Position numbers and translations under genes: made by a program. This document shows, piece after piece, positions 44,070 to 52,676 of a stretch of 64,000 nt of DNA (position 1 is the stretch's first letter; every line of letters starts with the position of its first letter). Source of the DNA: Pseudomonas helleri. Its GTDB lineage: Bacteria > Pseudomonadota > Gammaproteobacteria > Pseudomonadales > Pseudomonadaceae. The stretch lies in contig NZ_JYLD01000020.1 of assembly GCF_001043025.1 (NCBI RefSeq), positions 34,279 through 98,278 on the forward strand, in the 5' to 3' direction. Under the pieces are notes generated by a model. The model was given only the letters and a program-made list of their open reading frames with translations, was not told where the DNA came from and did not search any database.

Positions 44070-44139
44070 CATGCGAAAAACAGGCAGGAGCTGGCAATCT
44101 TGTGGTCTTGGGGATTCGCCGCTCACCTGAGCGGCGCTC

Positions 44140-44181
44140 CTGCGGCCCGCATTGCAGCTTGCGATCCTTGTCAGCGACTAC
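44140..44181. repeat. REP-like element
   Basis: CTGCGGCCCGCATTGCAGCT plus TGCGATCC...CAGCGACTAC is a third copy of the 32644-type element. It supplies the stop codon of the overlapping reductase-M24 gene. Confidence 0.65.
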
Positions 44182-45841
44182 GTTGCTCGCCAATCAGGAT
44201 GTCTTCAAAAAATGCCCCGACCGGTTCTGTGGGGTGACACAGCTGAATTTCCAGCACCCAGACCATTTCGCTCGGGACGATCTCGACCTCTGCCAGCTTG
44301 TCCTGCCCGAACAGGGCATGGGGGAAGTCGGCAATGCGGTGCCCGGCCAGGTTGCGTTCAAGGCGCCAGCCTTTGGTATGGGCACTTTGCTCTGCGAAAT
44401 CATACAGCTCGCGCCCGGTTAGCCCGCGGTGCCAGGCGTCGCGGGTTTCGTCGAACACTTGGTGCAGCGCCTTGACGCAGTCCTCATACAGCCGGTGCTC
44501 ACCGAAGACAAACGTGTCGCCATAATCACCTTCATAGCCGTCCCACACCGGGCCAAGGTCGACCACCGCGATGTCGGTGGCGCGCAGCTTGCGCTGTGGG
44601 TCAATGCCTTGGCGCGGGGTGCGGATGGTGTCGTCGCCAAAACGTATATAGGTCGGGTGCCAGGTGTGGGATGCCCCCATGCTCTGCAAGGTCTGACTGG
44701 CCATGTCTAGGGCTTGCGCGGTGGTCATGCCGACTTTTAATTGCTCGGCAATAGCAGCTAACGCCCGTACCGTTTGCTCGCGGGCTGCGAGCATGCCATC
44801 CAGTGAGTAGCGCGGACCGACTTTTTCCAGCACCGGGTCCAATGCCTTCAATGATGAAGCTGGCGGTAATGCCCCGCTGGGGACGAAAGCTTCAGCGACA
44901 AAACGATGGGCCTGTACACCCGAAGCCAGGCAGGTTTCACGCACCTGATTGATCATCGCGCTATTGCCACAGGCATAGATTTGGCTATCGGACCAGTTGT
45001 GCGGTTGTGCCTGCGCGACCTGCTGTACGCGGGCGTCTGCCGACAGCACCCGATGCCACTTAAAACGTGGATGGGCGCGGCTGGCCTCATCCAGAAACTC
45101 AGTATCGTAGAAGTCTTCTGGCGCTGAATTACCCCAATACAAGGTAACTTCGGCATCACGGTCCAACGCCGTTAGCAGCATCGGCTTGATGCCGGCATAC
45201 CCGGTCCCGGTGGCAAACAACACAACCGGACGCTCATCCTCATGCTGCCAGGTGCACGCGCCGACAGGACCTTCCAGGGTGAGCACATCGCCCACTTGCA
45301 GGGCTGCCAGAATACCCTCGGAAAACAGTCCACCACTGACCTGACGCATATGAAACACACACTGACCCTGGTCCTGTGCAGGCAGATTGGCCACGGAGAA
45401 ACAGCGGCTATCGCCATCGTCGAGGCGAAATCTGACGTACTGGCCGGCGCGTACCTCAAGGGGCTGAGCGGGCAGCAAAACCAGTTCGACAACATCCACG
45501 CTCAGTGCCCGCTTGCTGATCACCTGTGCGCTGACGTCCCGCACCGGCGCGTCCAACGACCAACCGGGTATTTCCAGGCGCATGTCACTGCAGGCATGGC
45601 TCTGGCACAGCAACATCTCGTCCGCCGCCAGCGGGTAGCAAGGGGCTGGCGCGTCTGGCGCGAGCTGCTTTGCGCGGTAGTGACCTGAGACCACCTTGAC
45701 CTTGCACGACCCGCAAGCGCCGCGCCTGCAAGAAAACGGCACCGCGAGACCGCTGGCGAGCATGGCGTCGAGGAGTAATTGATCAGCGGCTTGAAACGAT
45801 TTGCCCGAGGGCAACAACTCTACGACATGGCGGTTCTGCAT
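44171..45841 (-). CDS. Fusion of [2Fe-2S] ferredoxin-NAD(P)H reductase and M24 metallopeptidase
   Basis: This 556-residue protein has three parts. The N-terminal plant-type ferredoxin uses Cys38, Cys43, Cys46 and Cys79. An FAD/NAD reductase (about 100-320) follows, with RFRLDDGDSRCFSVAN for flavin and TGTGYAGIKPML for NAD(P). The C-terminal third is an M24 aminopeptidase/creatinase domain with all five metal ligands (Asp428, Asp439, His501, Glu531, Glu546). I do not know a described role for this union. The ATG at 45841 has GAGG before it. It is divergent from a MocR regulator. The last three residues and stop lie in a REP element. Confidence 0.8.
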   Translation of the reverse strand: MQNRHVVELLPSGKSFQAADQLLLDAMLASGLAVPFSCRRGACGSCKVKVVSGHYRAKQLAPDAPAPCYPLAADEMLLCQSHACSDMRLEIPGWSLDAPVRDVSAQVISKRALSVDVVELVLLPAQPLEVRAGQYVRFRLDDGDSRCFSVANLPAQDQGQCVFHMRQVSGGLFSEGILAALQVGDVLTLEGPVGACTWQHEDERPVVLFATGTGYAGIKPMLLTALDRDAEVTLYWGNSAPEDFYDTEFLDEASRAHPRFKWHRVLSADARVQQVAQAQPHNWSDSQIYACGNSAMINQVRETCLASGVQAHRFVAEAFVPSGALPPASSLKALDPVLEKVGPRYSLDGMLAAREQTVRALAAIAEQLKVGMTTAQALDMASQTLQSMGASHTWHPTYIRFGDDTIRTPRQGIDPQRKLRATDIAVVDLGPVWDGYEGDYGDTFVFGEHRLYEDCVKALHQVFDETRDAWHRGLTGRELYDFAEQSAHTKGWRLERNLAGHRIADFPHALFGQDKLAEVEIVPSEMVWVLEIQLCHPTEPVGAFFEDILIGEQRSR

Positions 45842-45918
45842 AAACACCTCAGGGCAATTGAGGTTCGATTGTTGCGTTAGACTAGGACCCCAAGAACCTC
45901 CAGTTTTGGATAATTCAT

Positions 45919-47409
45919 ATGGTCCAGCTTCGTAAATGGCGCCCGCTGCTCAAACTCGATGGCGCGCAGCCGCAAGCGTCATACAGAAAGATCATCGAAG
46001 GGTTAGTGAGCGCGATTGTCGAAGGCCGCCTGCGCCCCGGAACGCTGTTGCCCGGTACGCGGGAAATGGCCCGCCTGCTGGACGTCAATCGCAAAACTGT
46101 GATCCTTGCCTACGAAGAGGCAGTGACTAAAGGCTGGTTGGTCAGCCTTCAACGTCGCGGCACGTTCGTCAGCACACTATTGGCGCCGGGAAAAGTTGCG
46201 GCCCCCAGTGCACCCACATCATTTGCCCTGGCGCTCAAGCCAACCCCTGCCGCGATCTATTTCGACCCGGGCGAGCAGGTCATCGCGTTGCAACATCAGG
46301 CCGGGGCGCTGTTTTTCGATAATGGCGCCTCTGACCATCGCTTGCTGCCCCAAGCAGTGCTGCACCGTTACTACCGCAACGCTTTGCGCAACAGTTTCAC
46401 CACCAACACCGTGCGCCATGGCAGCGAGAGCAGCAGCCAGTACCTGCGCAACGCCCTGGCCGAAATGCTGCGCCATAATCGCGGCCTGGCGGTGGACGCG
46501 CAGCAGATTTGCCTGACCCAGGGTGTGCAGATGTCTCTGTACCTGACGGCCAGCGTGATGCTAAAACCCGGCGATGTGGTGGTGGTCGAACGCCTGAGCT
46601 ACCCCCCGGCCTGGGAAATTTTCCGCCAGTTGGGCGCGCGATTGGTCACCGTGGATCTGGACGATGAAGGTTGCCGAATCGATCAGCTCGCAGACTTGTG
46701 CCGGCTGCACAGCGTGCGGATGGTCTATCTCACCCCTCACCACCAGTTCCCTACCACCGTCAGCCTGCGTGCCGGGCGTCGTCAGCAACTCCTGGAATTG
46801 GCCCGGCTGCATGATTTCTGCATCATCGAAGAAGACTATGACCATGAGTATCACTTTGCCGGCCGCCCCTATTTGCCTCTGGCCAGCGACAGCGCGCAGC
46901 GGCATGTGATCTACATCGGCTCGCTGTCCAAATCGTTGGGCAGCACGTTTCGTTGCAGCTACATCGTTGCTCCGCCGAATCTCATCCAGGCCCTTGAGCG
47001 CACCGCCGCGGTGACCTTGGGCCAGGGCGATGCCGTCATGCAGCGAATGCTGGGGGACTTGATCAATGACGGCGAACTGAAGAAGCATCTGCGCCGGGTC
47101 TCCAGAGAATACCGCCAGCGCCGGGACACGCTGCTCAGTTGTCTGCAAGAAGCGTTTGCCGAGCAGATATCCGTGCAGGAACCGGAAGGAGGACTGGCGC
47201 TGTGGGTGAGGTTCGCTGACTCAATCGACGTCAACCAACTGGTGGAAAAAGCCCTGGAGCTTGATCTGGTGATACGCAACGCTCGCCAGTTTTCACCCGA
47301 CGGTCACCCTGAAAATGCCCTGCGCCTGGGCTTTGCCTCGCTCAACCAGGAAGAAATCCGCAGCGCTACCCAGCGCCTGGCCCAGGCGGCGCAGGCGATC
47401 AAGCGGTAA
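45919..47409 (+). CDS. MocR-family (GntR-aminotransferase) regulator
   Basis: This 496-residue regulator has an N-terminal GntR winged HTH (about 15-85, LRPGTLLPGTREMARLLDVNRKTVILAYEEA) fused to a class I aminotransferase-like domain. The PLP lysine is in GSLSKSLGSTFRC. These proteins sense PLP or amino-compound ligands and control nearby operons. It is divergent from the reductase-M24 fusion, which it may regulate. Confidence 0.87.
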   Translation: MVQLRKWRPLLKLDGAQPQASYRKIIEGLVSAIVEGRLRPGTLLPGTREMARLLDVNRKTVILAYEEAVTKGWLVSLQRRGTFVSTLLAPGKVAAPSAPTSFALALKPTPAAIYFDPGEQVIALQHQAGALFFDNGASDHRLLPQAVLHRYYRNALRNSFTTNTVRHGSESSSQYLRNALAEMLRHNRGLAVDAQQICLTQGVQMSLYLTASVMLKPGDVVVVERLSYPPAWEIFRQLGARLVTVDLDDEGCRIDQLADLCRLHSVRMVYLTPHHQFPTTVSLRAGRRQQLLELARLHDFCIIEEDYDHEYHFAGRPYLPLASDSAQRHVIYIGSLSKSLGSTFRCSYIVAPPNLIQALERTAAVTLGQGDAVMQRMLGDLINDGELKKHLRRVSREYRQRRDTLLSCLQEAFAEQISVQEPEGGLALWVRFADSIDVNQLVEKALELDLVIRNARQFSPDGHPENALRLGFASLNQEEIRSATQRLAQAAQAIKR

Positions 47410-47416
47410 AACTCAT

Positions 47417-47866
47417 TTACAACACCTCTTTATCGACCCGGGTTTGCTCCGCAGCAATCACCCGACCGTCCGCCGCCACTGGCTGCATGAGCGGCAGCGG
47501 TTGCTGTGTCACGGTATCCAGCAGTCGTGAATGGGCTTCGTGCGGCTCGAACAAGTGCTGCTCCCCCCATTGGCGCAGCGCTACTACCAAGGTAAACAGG
47601 CTCTCGCCCTTGGCTGTCAGCACGTACTCCTGATACGACGTGCCATCGGATGCCGGACGCACCTGCAAAATATCCGCTTCAACCAGCGCCTTGAGGCGCT
47701 GGGTCAGAACACTGCGGGCCACCCCCAGGCCACTTTGAAAATCGCCAAACCGGCGCACGCCATCGAAGGCGTCCCGCACGATCAATAATGACCAGCGATC
47801 TCCAATCAAGTCGACCGTTCGTGCCACAGGGCAGGTTTGCGCTGAAGGGTTGTGGGTTTTGCTCAT
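47417..47866 (-). CDS. HxlR-family transcriptional regulator
   Basis: This 149-residue winged-helix regulator of the HxlR type contains CPVARTVDLIGDRWSLLIVRDAF and the wing region. The N-terminal Cys in QTCPVA is the redox-sensing position seen in several aldehyde- or quinone-responsive HxlR proteins. The ATG at 47866 has AAGGA before it. It is divergent from an MFS exporter, with a dyad AAAGACC-N12-GGTCTTT between them, so it probably represses that gene. Confidence 0.87.
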   Translation of the reverse strand: MSKTHNPSAQTCPVARTVDLIGDRWSLLIVRDAFDGVRRFGDFQSGLGVARSVLTQRLKALVEADILQVRPASDGTSYQEYVLTAKGESLFTLVVALRQWGEQHLFEPHEAHSRLLDTVTQQPLPLMQPVAADGRVIAAEQTRVDKEVL

Positions 47867-47930
47867 GCCGGTTCCTTGGTGTGTGTCGGACATCAGATCG
47901 AATCAAAAAAGCAGTTTCATTTTAAGACTG

Positions 47931-47956
47931 AAAGACCTAGAATCAAATCGGTCTTT
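47931..47956. promoter_or_regulatory. Candidate HxlR operator
   Basis: AAAGACC-N12-GGTCTTT is a perfect inverted repeat between the divergent HxlR and MFS genes, about 32 bases before the MFS start. GACTG/GAGACT sequences flank it. Confidence 0.55.
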
Positions 47957-47987
47957 TTTTGAGACTGGATTAAAAAAAGGTTCTACT

Positions 47988-49214
47988 ATGTCCATTGATC
48001 AATGCCTGTCCACCCGCCTCTTGACGCCTGAACCCGCGAATACGCCCATGCCGCGCAGCCTGGTGGGGCTGTTTGCCTGCGCGAGCGGGTTGAGCGTCGC
48101 TAACGTCTATTATGCCCAACCGCTACTGGATCAAGTGGCCACCGATTTTGCCATTAGCCAGGCTGCGGTTGGCGGAGTTATCACTGCTACTCAGGTCGGC
48201 AGCGTACTCGCGTTGCTGCTGATTGTGCCGCTGGGCGACCAGATGGACCGTCGTTCCTTGATGTTGATGCAGATTGTCGCCCTGATCGGCGCACTGTTCT
48301 GTGTAGGCATGACGCACTCCCCGACGGTGATGTTAGTCAGCATGCTGGCCATCGGTCTTATGGGCACGGCCATGACCCAAGGCCTGATTGCCTATGCCGC
48401 GACGGCCTGTTTGCCGCAAGAGCGCGGGCGCGTAGTGGGGACAGTTCAAGGCGGGGTCGTTATCGGTCTGCTGCTGTCACGGCTGGCCGCCGGATTGATC
48501 GCGGACATGGCCGGTTGGCGCTGGGTGTATCTGGGCGCGGCGCTGGTGATGGTGGCGCTGGCGGTTACGCTCTGCAGATCGCTGGTTTCGCAGCGTCCTT
48601 CTACGCCTCCCATGCCCTACCCGAAGCTGGTGTTTTCAATGTTCACGCTATTGAAAAACGATCGCGTCCTGCAAATCCGCGGCATGCTTGCGCTGTTTAT
48701 ATTTGCGGTGCTGAGCATTTTCTGGAGCGCATTGGTTTTTCTGCTAACGAGCCCGCCCTACTCCTTTTCGCACACCACCATCGGCACCTTCGGTCTGGTC
48801 GGTGTGGTCGGTGCTTTGGCGGCGGCACGTGCAGGCGTGTTGGCGGACAAAGGGCTGGGTCAATGGACCACCGGTTTATCACTGGCGCTGCTAATACTGG
48901 CCTGGCTGATGCTTGCGCTCACCCCCTGGTCCATCCTGTGGCTGGTCCTTGGCGTGGTGGTGCTGGACCTTGGCGCCCAGGCCATTCATGTCACCAATCA
49001 GAGCATGATTTTCAGTACCAGCACGGGTGCGCACAGCCGGGTGGTTGGCTGCTACATGCTGTTTTATGCCGTGGGCAGCGGCCTCGGCGCACTCGCCTCG
49101 ACCACCCTCTACACACTGTATGGGTGGACGGGCGTTTGCGCGCTGGGCGCCAGCGTCAGTCTGGCAGCGTTGGTGTTCTGGGGGCTGACGCTAAAAGGCA
49201 CTCAAAGCACTTGA
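47988..49214 (+). CDS. MFS transporter
   Basis: This 408-residue inner-membrane transporter has about 12 helices and belongs to the drug-efflux-like MFS (GDQMDRRSLMLMQ loop between helices 2 and 3, FACASGLSVANVYYAQPLLDQVA start). The substrate is unknown. The ATG at 47988 is preceded by AAAGG. It is adjacent and divergent to an HxlR regulator. Its stop region overlaps the converging DHFR-like gene by 13 bases. Confidence 0.86.
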   Translation: MSIDQCLSTRLLTPEPANTPMPRSLVGLFACASGLSVANVYYAQPLLDQVATDFAISQAAVGGVITATQVGSVLALLLIVPLGDQMDRRSLMLMQIVALIGALFCVGMTHSPTVMLVSMLAIGLMGTAMTQGLIAYAATACLPQERGRVVGTVQGGVVIGLLLSRLAAGLIADMAGWRWVYLGAALVMVALAVTLCRSLVSQRPSTPPMPYPKLVFSMFTLLKNDRVLQIRGMLALFIFAVLSIFWSALVFLLTSPPYSFSHTTIGTFGLVGVVGALAAARAGVLADKGLGQWTTGLSLALLILAWLMLALTPWSILWLVLGVVVLDLGAQAIHVTNQSMIFSTSTGAHSRVVGCYMLFYAVGSGLGALASTTLYTLYGWTGVCALGASVSLAALVFWGLTLKGTQST

Positions 49215-49744
49215 TAGCGACTTTGCACAAAGCCGTTATCGGACATCGCCGAGTCGATCAGGCGTAGTTTCTGTTCGGTGCCCAGCGGGCCAAACAAGGG
49301 GATACCCCGGCCCAGCAACACGGGAATGCGGGTGATGACGAGCTCATTGATCAGGCCCGCCGCAAGAAAAGCCTGAACGGTCTGCCCACCGTCGATGTAC
49401 AGATGCTTCATACCGCGAGCCGCCAACTGCGCCACGATATCGGCCGGCTCGCCTGCCAATACTTCAACCTTGCCTTGCAAGGGTTCAGGCAGGCTCACGC
49501 CTAGACGGGAAAGCACGATGACTGCTTTATCCGCATAAGGCCACTCAGGAAATGACAGCACCTTGTCCAGGGTTTTGCGCCCCATGACCAACGCATCGAT
49601 GCTGCTCATGAAGTCTTCGTAGCTGAGGCCATTCAACGCAGGGCACTCATACTCAGGCGAGTGCAGCCACTCAATATCGCCATCTTCCCGAGCGATAAAA
49701 CCGTCTACGCTGGCGGCGATAAACACCGAGCATTTGATATCCAT
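49202..49744 (-). CDS. Dihydrofolate reductase/RibD C-terminal-fold protein
   Basis: This 180-residue protein of the bacterial bifunctional deaminase-reductase C-terminal fold contains CSVFIAASVDGFIAREDGDI, the SSIDALVMGRKTLDKV nucleotide-binding segment and YIDGGQTVQAFLAAGLINELVITRIPVLLG. Such stand-alone proteins probably reduce pterin- or flavin-related compounds; the substrate is unknown. AGGAG precedes the ATG. Confidence 0.85.
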   Translation of the reverse strand: MDIKCSVFIAASVDGFIAREDGDIEWLHSPEYECPALNGLSYEDFMSSIDALVMGRKTLDKVLSFPEWPYADKAVIVLSRLGVSLPEPLQGKVEVLAGEPADIVAQLAARGMKHLYIDGGQTVQAFLAAGLINELVITRIPVLLGRGIPLFGPLGTEQKLRLIDSAMSDNGFVQSRYQVL

Positions 49745-49829
49745 AACCTGCAGCTCCTTTTTTTTGGGCGCCGTTTATAGCATGAACTGCACCACGAAAG
49801 CTGCGCTGATTAGCGCGATAGCGCTGAGC

Positions 49830-50240
49830 TTAGTCCCTCGCAGACGCTGATCGCTGCACGGCGATGCACTTGATCTCCACCAGTAGACCGGGCTTGGCCA
49901 GTTCACTGACGCCAATACAGGTCCATGCGCAGGTGTTGCGGGGGAACAGGCTGTCTTTCACCTGCCTGAACAACGGCATGTGCTGGTTCATGTCGATGTG
50001 ATAGGTGGTCATTTCGACCACATCCTCGAAGCCACAGCCACCGGCTGCGAGCACCTGGCGAAGGTTTTCCCAGGCGGCCAGAAACTGTTGTTCGGGGTCT
50101 TCTATCACCTGTAAATCAGCCGTGCGCCCGACCTGACCCGCGCAATACAGCGTTGTGCCAACTTTGACCGCAGGCGCATAACCGGCGCGCTCAGCCAGCA
50201 ATTTCATGGTGTCTGGAACGATGATCTGGCGATCACTCAT
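49830..50240 (-). CDS. RidA/YjgF family protein
   Basis: This 136-residue protein with the RidA fold contains LYCAGQVGRTAD, FEDVVEMTTYHIDM and the C-terminal KPGLLVEIKCIAV. RidA enzymes hydrolyse reactive enamine/imine intermediates. This member lacks the classic Arg of the RidA subfamily in the position I expect, so it may belong to the YjgF-like Rid4-7 groups with other substrates. The ATG at 50240 has GGGAG before it. Confidence 0.8.
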   Translation of the reverse strand: MSDRQIIVPDTMKLLAERAGYAPAVKVGTTLYCAGQVGRTADLQVIEDPEQQFLAAWENLRQVLAAGGCGFEDVVEMTTYHIDMNQHMPLFRQVKDSLFPRNTCAWTCIGVSELAKPGLLVEIKCIAVQRSASARD

Positions 50241-50304
50241 GGTGGTCACTCCCAACCCACCGCTTTGGTGATGGGCGCAGCTTGCTGGCAAACGTTAACA
50301 GGAC

Positions 50305-51039
50305 TCAAGGTTCCTGACGGGTTGGCGCAATGACGATTTCGCGAATACACACGCCTTGCGGCTGTGAATAGGCGTAGCTGATGGCTCTGGCGACATCTTC
50401 TGGCGACAGAACAACACCGCCCATGCCTTGCTTCCACTCTTGATAGCCGTCCTTGATGCTTTCGTCAGTGGTGTGGCCCAGCAGCTCGGTTTCAACTGCG
50501 CCTGGCGCGATGGTCACGACCCGCACGTTGCTTGGTGAGAGTTCTTCGCGCAGGTTTTCGGACAACCCGTGGACAGCAAATTTGGTGCCCACATAGACGG
50601 CATGATTCGGGAAGGTTTTATGCCCGGCCACCGAACCGATGTTGATGATTGTGCCGTGCTTGCGCGCAACCATGCCGCTTGCCACGGCCAGTACGCCGTT
50701 GAGCAGGCCGCGTACGTTGACGTCGAGCATCGTGTCCCATTGAGACGGCTCCTGTTCGCTCATGCTGCCCAGCAGCATCACGCCCGCATTGTTGACGATG
50801 GCATCCACCGGGCCGAATTGTTCTTCGGCCTGTTTCACCGCGTTAACCACCGCCTCACGGTCGGTCACGTCTACCGACAAGACCAGCGTATTGGGCAGTT
50901 GCAACGCCAGCATGGGTTCCAGTCGGCGGGCCAGCAGCAGCAATGGGTGACCTTCGCTCGAGAGCAGACGCGCGGTTGCCAGGCCGATCCCGGAGCTTGC
51001 ACCCGTGATAACGATCAGAGGTTTTGAAGTAGTAGTCAT
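50305..51039 (-). CDS. Short-chain dehydrogenase/reductase
   Basis: This 244-residue oxidoreductase has the motif TGASSGIGLATARLL, NNAGVMLLG, and the catalytic Ser/Tyr/Lys in INIGSVAGHKTFPNHAVYVGTKFA. The residue after the second strand is basic (LLARRLE), suggesting NADP preference. The substrate is unknown, and the architecture resembles YdfG-like SDRs. It lies upstream of RidA on the same strand with a 64-base gap, so co-transcription is possible. Confidence 0.88.
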   Translation of the reverse strand: MTTTSKPLIVITGASSGIGLATARLLSSEGHPLLLLARRLEPMLALQLPNTLVLSVDVTDREAVVNAVKQAEEQFGPVDAIVNNAGVMLLGSMSEQEPSQWDTMLDVNVRGLLNGVLAVASGMVARKHGTIINIGSVAGHKTFPNHAVYVGTKFAVHGLSENLREELSPSNVRVVTIAPGAVETELLGHTTDESIKDGYQEWKQGMGGVVLSPEDVARAISYAYSQPQGVCIREIVIAPTRQEP

Positions 51040-51219
51040 AGCAGGTGCTGCCCCTCAGGTTTCCAAAAGACCGATGTCTATCAGCGAATCAAGGTCGCCA
51101 TTTTAGAGACCCAAGATCACAAAAAAAAGTTTTCGTCGCTCTGAACGCAGAGCAATCGACGACACCTTGAACCACTTGGCAAATTGACAACGCGGCCTTA
51201 AAACCGATGAACACATACC

Positions 51220-51338
51220 CGTAGCAGTTGACGAGCTTTGCGAGGCCTCGTCCGGCTGCGCAGCAGTCGTAAAACCATGCTCTGCGGTGTGTCAGTTGAA
51301 CCTGAGACGTAGCCTCGCAAAGCTCGTCAACTGCTACG
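51220..51338. repeat. REP inverted pair
   Basis: CGTAGCAGTTGACGAGCTTT plus GCGAGGC at the left pairs with GCCTCGCAAAGCTCGTCAAC plus TGCTACG at the right. It is a doublet of the same family as the elements at 18463 and 42160. Confidence 0.88.
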
Positions 51339-51779
51339 AAGGGTTGGGGTGCTCTTTTCAAAGCGGATATCACCCTCGGGCAGATTCTTCACAGGCTGCC
51401 AGCCAAGTGCTCGATAAAAGCCATTGGCGCGGCTGGCTTCAGCGGTTTCCAGCCATATCGTGGAGTGCTGTTCAAACAGAAAAGCCTCCGCTTTCGCCAT
51501 CAACAGGCGACCCAGTCCGAGCCCCTCGTAGTCCGGTAAAACGAATGCTGCAAACACACACGCGTCTTGCAGATCAGCCATGGAAAACCCGACTGGGGTG
51601 CCATCGACCTCGGCAACCCAAATGCAGGGTGCGTTCGCAATGACTTCGCGGATAGCCTCTGGCGTTACGCCGATGTCTGCCAATTGCTCACGTGACAAAT
51701 GGTTTTCCCGAACACGGGTTCGAATTTCAAAAATGGTGTCGATATCGCCGACATTGGCAACTCTTATGGTTTTTTTCAT
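51327..51779 (-). CDS. GNAT N-acetyltransferase
   Basis: This 150-residue acyltransferase has the central motif A, FVLPDYEGLGLGRLLMAKAEAF (Q/R-x-x-G-x-G/A), and the preceding strand ACVFAAF. The acceptor substrate is unknown. Its 3' end overlaps the REP doublet: the last residues RSS lie partly in the repeat arm. Confidence 0.85.
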   Translation of the reverse strand: MKKTIRVANVGDIDTIFEIRTRVRENHLSREQLADIGVTPEAIREVIANAPCIWVAEVDGTPVGFSMADLQDACVFAAFVLPDYEGLGLGRLLMAKAEAFLFEQHSTIWLETAEASRANGFYRALGWQPVKNLPEGDIRFEKSTPTLRSS

Positions 51780-51813
51780 AGCCTGTTAACTCCCTTGCAG
51801 GTCATTAATCCCC

Positions 51814-52245
51814 TCACAGCGTCGCTAGCGCCCTAAGTCCAACCATTGCGCCCAGCCCCGACAGGCAAACAATGCCGACGGCATACGCGACGGTTCGCCA
51901 AGGCTGCCACCCTGCCAGATAGCACACGGAGTGCAACACCCGCGCCACGCTGAACACGCAGAATAGCCAAATCGTGACACCACTCGACGTCTCCAATGCA
52001 CAACACAAACCGCCCAATACAAAGAACAAAGGGATGTTCTCCAGATCGTTAGCCCAGGCTTTAGCGGCGCGAGTGACTTGCGGCAATTCCTGTGGGCTGA
52101 CCGGGCGGTTGAAGTAACCCGCGTCTTCACGATTGGTAAAGGCCAGAGACTTGATGCGGTAGAAGCCTTGATAGCACGAAAGCGCAAACATCTTCATGCA
52201 CAGCACTACCACGCAGAGCGCGTAGACACTCAACACGCCGCTCAT
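51814..52245 (-). CDS. MAPEG-family membrane protein
   Basis: This 143-residue protein has four transmembrane helices and the MAPEG signature ANDLENIPLFFVLGGL, with Arg/Asn-rich loops (FNRPVSPQELPQVTRAAKAWANDLEN). Human relatives bind glutathione; the activity of bacterial ones is mostly untested. Its ATG overlaps the stop of the upstream membrane gene by four bases (ATGA), so the two are co-translated. Confidence 0.85.
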   Translation of the reverse strand: MSGVLSVYALCVVVLCMKMFALSCYQGFYRIKSLAFTNREDAGYFNRPVSPQELPQVTRAAKAWANDLENIPLFFVLGGLCCALETSSGVTIWLFCVFSVARVLHSVCYLAGWQPWRTVAYAVGIVCLSGLGAMVGLRALATL

Positions 52246-52556
52246 GGCTGCTCCCTGTATTTAAAGCCATTGACCACGATGTACAGCAGCGGGCCGATGG
52301 ATACGAATACAGCCGTCAGCAAGAAGTAAGGCAACAGCGAGACCTTAGAGCGGCCCTGCCGTTGCGCATCCCGGTACATCCATACGCACGCCAGGGCGGC
52401 CATCAAATAGAGATCAATCACCACTTGGGCGGTGTCCGGGCTGGACATCAGTGCCAGGCCAAACTCAATCAGTGGCTGCTCTGCCAGCCACAGGGTATAG
52501 GCCGTGTACACAGAGAAACCCAGTAAAGCGACAAGGGCGAGATACGGTCTTTTCAT
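52242..52556 (-). CDS. DUF2834-type small membrane protein
   Basis: This 104-residue protein has three hydrophobic segments (about 5-25, 45-62, 75-97) and ends VVNGFKYREQP. It resembles DUF2834 proteins, of unknown role. The ATG at 52556 is within the longer frame and gives a clean membrane segment at the N-terminus. It is coupled to the MAPEG gene by an ATGA overlap. Confidence 0.7.
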   Translation of the reverse strand: MKRPYLALVALLGFSVYTAYTLWLAEQPLIEFGLALMSSPDTAQVVIDLYLMAALACVWMYRDAQRQGRSKVSLLPYFLLTAVFVSIGPLLYIVVNGFKYREQP

Positions 52557-52676
52557 GTCTTCATCCTGGAAAACAGCAACGGCTGATGGGAGGCCCACGT
52601 TAGTGATACTTTTGCCTGCTCAGCAATGACCTCACAGGTCATGGACTAATCCCGTTTGCACTGCCAGAGTTCGCCC

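Noticed and set aside
47931..47956. Dyad between hxlR and the MFS gene read as a terminator
   Set aside because: It has a T-run on one side but lies between divergent genes, with nothing upstream to terminate; an operator fits better.
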